This document shows positions 61,310 to 64,000 of a DNA stretch of 64,000 nucleotides, in pieces. The stretch lies in assembly GCF_013401555.1 (NCBI RefSeq), contig NZ_CP058552.1, forward strand, positions 6,882,001 to 6,946,000. Reading direction: 5' to 3'. The notes under the pieces are model-generated. The model searched no databases. It saw only the letters and a list, made by a program, of their open reading frames with translations, and was not told the origin of the DNA. The translations under genes and the position numbers were made by a program. This DNA is from Paenibacillus sp. E222 (lineage in GTDB: Bacteria > Bacillota > Bacilli > Paenibacillales > Paenibacillaceae). The stretch's first letter is position 1. Every line of letters begins with the position of its first letter.

Positions 61310-62077
61310 ATGGATCACGTCTCCATACTGCTAGTTGATGATGAACAAGCCATTTTACATATGCTCAAAACCGTCCTGCTCAAAGAACAATTTGTAGACA
61401 TTGACACCGTTACCACTGGAGAAGAGGCGATTACCGCCTGCGAAAATAAAACCTATCACTGTATCGTGCTGGACATCATGCTGCCTGGCAAAAGCGGACT
61501 GGAAATCTGCCCCTTTCTGCGGCAGGTGACCGATGCACCGATTCTTTTTTTGACCGCCAAAACAACGGATTATGACAAGTTAACCGGATTCGCCGTTGGC
61601 GGCGATGATTATGTCGTTAAACCATTTAATCCACTGGAAGTGGTCGCCCGGATCAAATCACTGCTGAAACGTTATTTACCTACCAAAATAGCGACAACTA
61701 CATCGGCGACTCCGCCCTCTTCTGACGCAACTTCGTCATCTCCTGCTGTGCAGGGAGGGGTATATGATTTTGGCCGTTTTCAAGTGTTTGAACAAGCTGG
61801 TGAGCTTCAGGTTGAGGGGCAGCCCGTAACCTGTCCGGCCCTTGTCTATCAGCTGCTGCTCTTTTTCTGCAAGCATCCCAATCGTATTTTCACCAAATCG
61901 GAATTGTATGAGCGTGTATGGGGTTCGGAAGCGATCAGCGATGACAACACCGTTATGGTTCATATTCACCGGATTCGTGAGCGGATTGAAGATGATCCCT
62001 CTAACCCTGCGTTTCTCGTCAACGTCCGGGGATTGGGGTACAAACTCATTCAGCCTAACCAAGTGTCACGCGCATGA
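61310..62077 (+). CDS. OmpR-family response regulator
   Basis: A start at ATG 61310 behind TAGGAGGT. The 255-aa protein has a receiver domain (SILLVDDEQAI, Asp in IVLDIMLPGKSGLEI, FLTAKT, Lys in VVKPFNPLEV), a Thr/Ser-rich linker (KIATTTSATPPSSDATSSSP) longer than usual, and a winged helix (LFFCKHPNRIFTKSELYERV, NTVMVHIHRIRERIE). Its stop overlaps the start of the following kinase gene (ATGA), so the pair is coupled. Confidence 0.92.
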   Translation: MDHVSILLVDDEQAILHMLKTVLLKEQFVDIDTVTTGEEAITACENKTYHCIVLDIMLPGKSGLEICPFLRQVTDAPILFLTAKTTDYDKLTGFAVGGDDYVVKPFNPLEVVARIKSLLKRYLPTKIATTTSATPPSSDATSSSPAVQGGVYDFGRFQVFEQAGELQVEGQPVTCPALVYQLLLFFCKHPNRIFTKSELYERVWGSEAISDDNTVMVHIHRIRERIEDDPSNPAFLVNVRGLGYKLIQPNQVSRA

Positions 62078-63834
62078 GTATTCGTCGCAGGTTAATGACC
62101 CGATTTATCGGTATGCTTGCTGGCGCAGTAGTCCTTATCATCCTGTTGGGTTCTGCAGCCACCTATTGGGTCGTTCAAAAGGTAAATGAAGTAAGCCTGG
62201 TGGATGACTTCGCTACAAGTGGGCTTGACCAACTGATTAATACCGCAGAAATCATGCCCGATGGTACGGTCCGTTATGATCCCAGGCTGCTGAAACAGGT
62301 CGAGAAAAATCAGGGATGGCTTCAGGTTGTGGACGAAAAAGGCTACGTTATTGATGATTTTGATACACCTGATGACGTCCCGAAGCAATACAAGCCTGGA
62401 GAATTGATCGCATACTGGGAGGCGAAAAAGCCGTTCCCGTACCAGATTGTCATGCTGATTCGGGAGAAAAACGGCGAGATGTTCACCTTGCTGTACGGCG
62501 AACGCAATCAGGCCAAATCCTTACTCGATCAAGCCCGTGTGGACAGTCATTACACCAATGGAGAGCTGATGCTGCAGCCCAAACAAGAGGATGCCATTCG
62601 TTCCAAAGGTGCCTATCTGCAAATTTTGGACGCTTATGGTCAAGAGCTGGCTTCCTATAATAAACCTGCCATGAACGTCCCTAGCAGTTACAACATACAG
62701 GAACTGGCTTTGCGTATTCGTTACCCCAATCGATATGGAATATCGATCGCAACTTTTTACGATGATCAGAATGGCACGACCTGGATGCTCAGTATACCAG
62801 TCGATCCAACTGCTACAGGGGATGAAAATCCTTATAACTTTATTTTGACCCCAGTGGTCATCGTGCTGCTCCTCTCCGTTGTCATTTTGCTTATCCTGCT
62901 GGCCCTATGGTACGCCAATCGTTTCGGTTCTCCCATGCTGCATATGCTCCAATGGCTCCAGCGCCTGGAACAGGGACATTATGAAGAGCCCACAGGCATT
63001 GGCGGCGTACCTCGCAGCCAGCGACGAAATGGCAAATGGAAGCGGAAGTACCACGTTTATGCCGAAGTGCTTCGCTCCATGCAGGCATTATCCGCTACAC
63101 TGAAACAGGACGAAGAGCTCCGTAAACAGACCGAATCTCTGCGCGAGGATTGGATTGCCGGAATAACGCATGATCTCAAGACACCGCTGTCCTCCATCCA
63201 GGGATACGCCCATATGCTTGAAGCACAGAAATATAGCTGGTCCCCGGAAGAAGTGAGAGAATTTGCGAGCATTATGCTGGACAAATCCATGTATATGGAC
63301 CGACTTGTGAATGACCTTGCCATGACGTACCGATTGCGCAGCGGCGGATACCAGCCACAAGTGGAAGAAACTGACGTAAATACGCTGCTGCATGATCTCG
63401 TCCAGCGTGCAGAACGAAACCCGGTATATGGAGAGGGGCGTATTGTATTCCGCCCTGCGAAAGTTCCGGTTTACGGCCATGTGCATATTCCTTCGTTTGA
63501 ACGTATTGTAGATAATCTGACCGCTAATGCCCTTCTGCATAATCCAGCGGAGTCCACATTGACCGTTAGTGTGCATCCAGGTAAGCAGGCGGGTGAGTTC
63601 AGTGTTCATTTTGCCGATGATGGACAAGGAATGGACCCGGAACTGGTCTGGAGGCTGTTTGAACGATATTACCGAGGGACGGATACAGGCACGTCCGATG
63701 TCGGCTCAGGCCTTGGTATGGCCGTAACAAAAGGCTTAATTGAAGCGATGAAGGGTCGTATTGAAGTACAATCGACTTCTGGTGAGGGTACTGTCATTCG
63801 ATTAATATGGGATGGACCATCAGAACAGGGGTAA
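62074..63834 (+). CDS. Sensor histidine kinase
   Basis: 586 aa. Two membrane spans (about 12-35 and 253-280) flank a long extracellular sensor region. After a cytoplasmic linker come the DHp domain WIAGITHDLKTPLSSIQGYA (His near 370) and an ATPase domain with RIVDNLTANALLHNP, FADDGQGMDPELVWRLFERY and GSGLGMAVTKGLIEAMKG. The start overlaps the response regulator by 4 bases. The sensed signal is not evident. Confidence 0.92.
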   Translation: MSIRRRLMTRFIGMLAGAVVLIILLGSAATYWVVQKVNEVSLVDDFATSGLDQLINTAEIMPDGTVRYDPRLLKQVEKNQGWLQVVDEKGYVIDDFDTPDDVPKQYKPGELIAYWEAKKPFPYQIVMLIREKNGEMFTLLYGERNQAKSLLDQARVDSHYTNGELMLQPKQEDAIRSKGAYLQILDAYGQELASYNKPAMNVPSSYNIQELALRIRYPNRYGISIATFYDDQNGTTWMLSIPVDPTATGDENPYNFILTPVVIVLLLSVVILLILLALWYANRFGSPMLHMLQWLQRLEQGHYEEPTGIGGVPRSQRRNGKWKRKYHVYAEVLRSMQALSATLKQDEELRKQTESLREDWIAGITHDLKTPLSSIQGYAHMLEAQKYSWSPEEVREFASIMLDKSMYMDRLVNDLAMTYRLRSGGYQPQVEETDVNTLLHDLVQRAERNPVYGEGRIVFRPAKVPVYGHVHIPSFERIVDNLTANALLHNPAESTLTVSVHPGKQAGEFSVHFADDGQGMDPELVWRLFERYYRGTDTGTSDVGSGLGMAVTKGLIEAMKGRIEVQSTSGEGTVIRLIWDGPSEQG

Positions 63835-64000
63835 AAAACATTCCGCTTGACCTTTTCATTTTCAATCTATATAATCGACACTCAATAACACCTGTTCCAA
63901 CATTTTGATATGGACTTGAACGATATTAAGATCAATTTAATGGATATCGATTTTGCATATTTGGCGATGACCAGAGACAAGATTCCGTTTGCGTGCTGCC
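63835..64000. other. Right edge, no feature recognised
   Basis: 166 bases after the kinase stop codon. No start codon with a ribosome site is visible, and no clear terminator hairpin was found. Confidence 0.5.

Noticed and set aside
1-64000. tRNA or rRNA genes
   Set aside because: No cloverleaf sequence with CCA-like end and T-loop, and no rRNA-conserved stretches, were recognised on either strand by eye.

Overview
The window looks like a chromosomal segment of a Gram-positive, Paenibacillus-like bacterium. The evidence is strong AAGGAGG-type ribosome sites, a lipoprotein-dependent sugar ABC transporter of the Lpl type with a LacI-family regulator, a YpsA/DUF1273 protein, an ECF sigma factor with a DUF4179 anti-sigma partner, a VanRS-like pair and DUF2785, DUF3885 and DUF5412 proteins. 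The species is inferred from protein style, not from a marker gene. No rRNA, tRNA or CRISPR array was seen.

Layout. 1-4.4 kb: end of a sugar ABC importer operon and its LacI-type regulator, all on the minus strand. 4.6-5.8 kb: DUF3885 gene, a small gene and a decayed DUF3024 gene. 6.2-24.3 kb: an AT-rich array of small unrelated genes separated by 15 complete and 2 truncated palindromic sites that have the architecture of integron attC sites (outer TAAC/GTTA boxes, inner TTCACG/CGTGAA boxes, variable hairpin). At its head (23.2-24.3 kb) is a tyrosine recombinase gene interrupted by an amber codon, and the whole block is bracketed by two copies of a structured repeat (5861-6126 and 24452-24606). 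Cargo includes a nucleoside phosphorylase, a ferritin-like protein, phosphatases, a nucleotidyltransferase, acetyltransferase, RES, Mrr-like nuclease, LigT-like, FRG, DUF5919 membrane protein and four Nudix genes. This integron-like array in a Firmicute is the most striking feature of the window.

24.6-31.9 kb: B12-binding radical SAM protein, RecQ, and an Rpn nuclease gene followed by a free-standing copy of its own C-terminal domain. 32-38.4 kb: a polysaccharide or glycosylation cluster (two glycosyltransferases, methyltransferase, nucleotide-sugar dehydrogenase, SDR dehydratase, and a divergent GT-D protein). 38.5-49 kb: mixed housekeeping genes on the plus strand (pseudouridine synthase, ypsA, speD, FlgB-like, GNAT-Nudix fusion, ECF sigma/anti-sigma, LD-carboxypeptidase, two-part threonine/serine exporter). 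49-54 kb: a minus-strand group of a response regulator, sensor kinase, degenerate kinase-like membrane protein and class A penicillin-binding protein. 54-61 kb: DUF2785, DinB, DUF1963, ammonium transporter with a coiled-coil partner, DinB, GNAT and an M23 lipoprotein peptidase. 61-64 kb: a second response regulator/sensor kinase pair.

Several array genes are damaged (amber codons in the recombinase and one Nudix gene, homopolymer frameshifts in the GNAT and Mrr-like genes, truncated RES and VOC genes, IS30/IS110 remnants). The array may therefore be old and partly inactive, or some of the lesions may be sequence errors.
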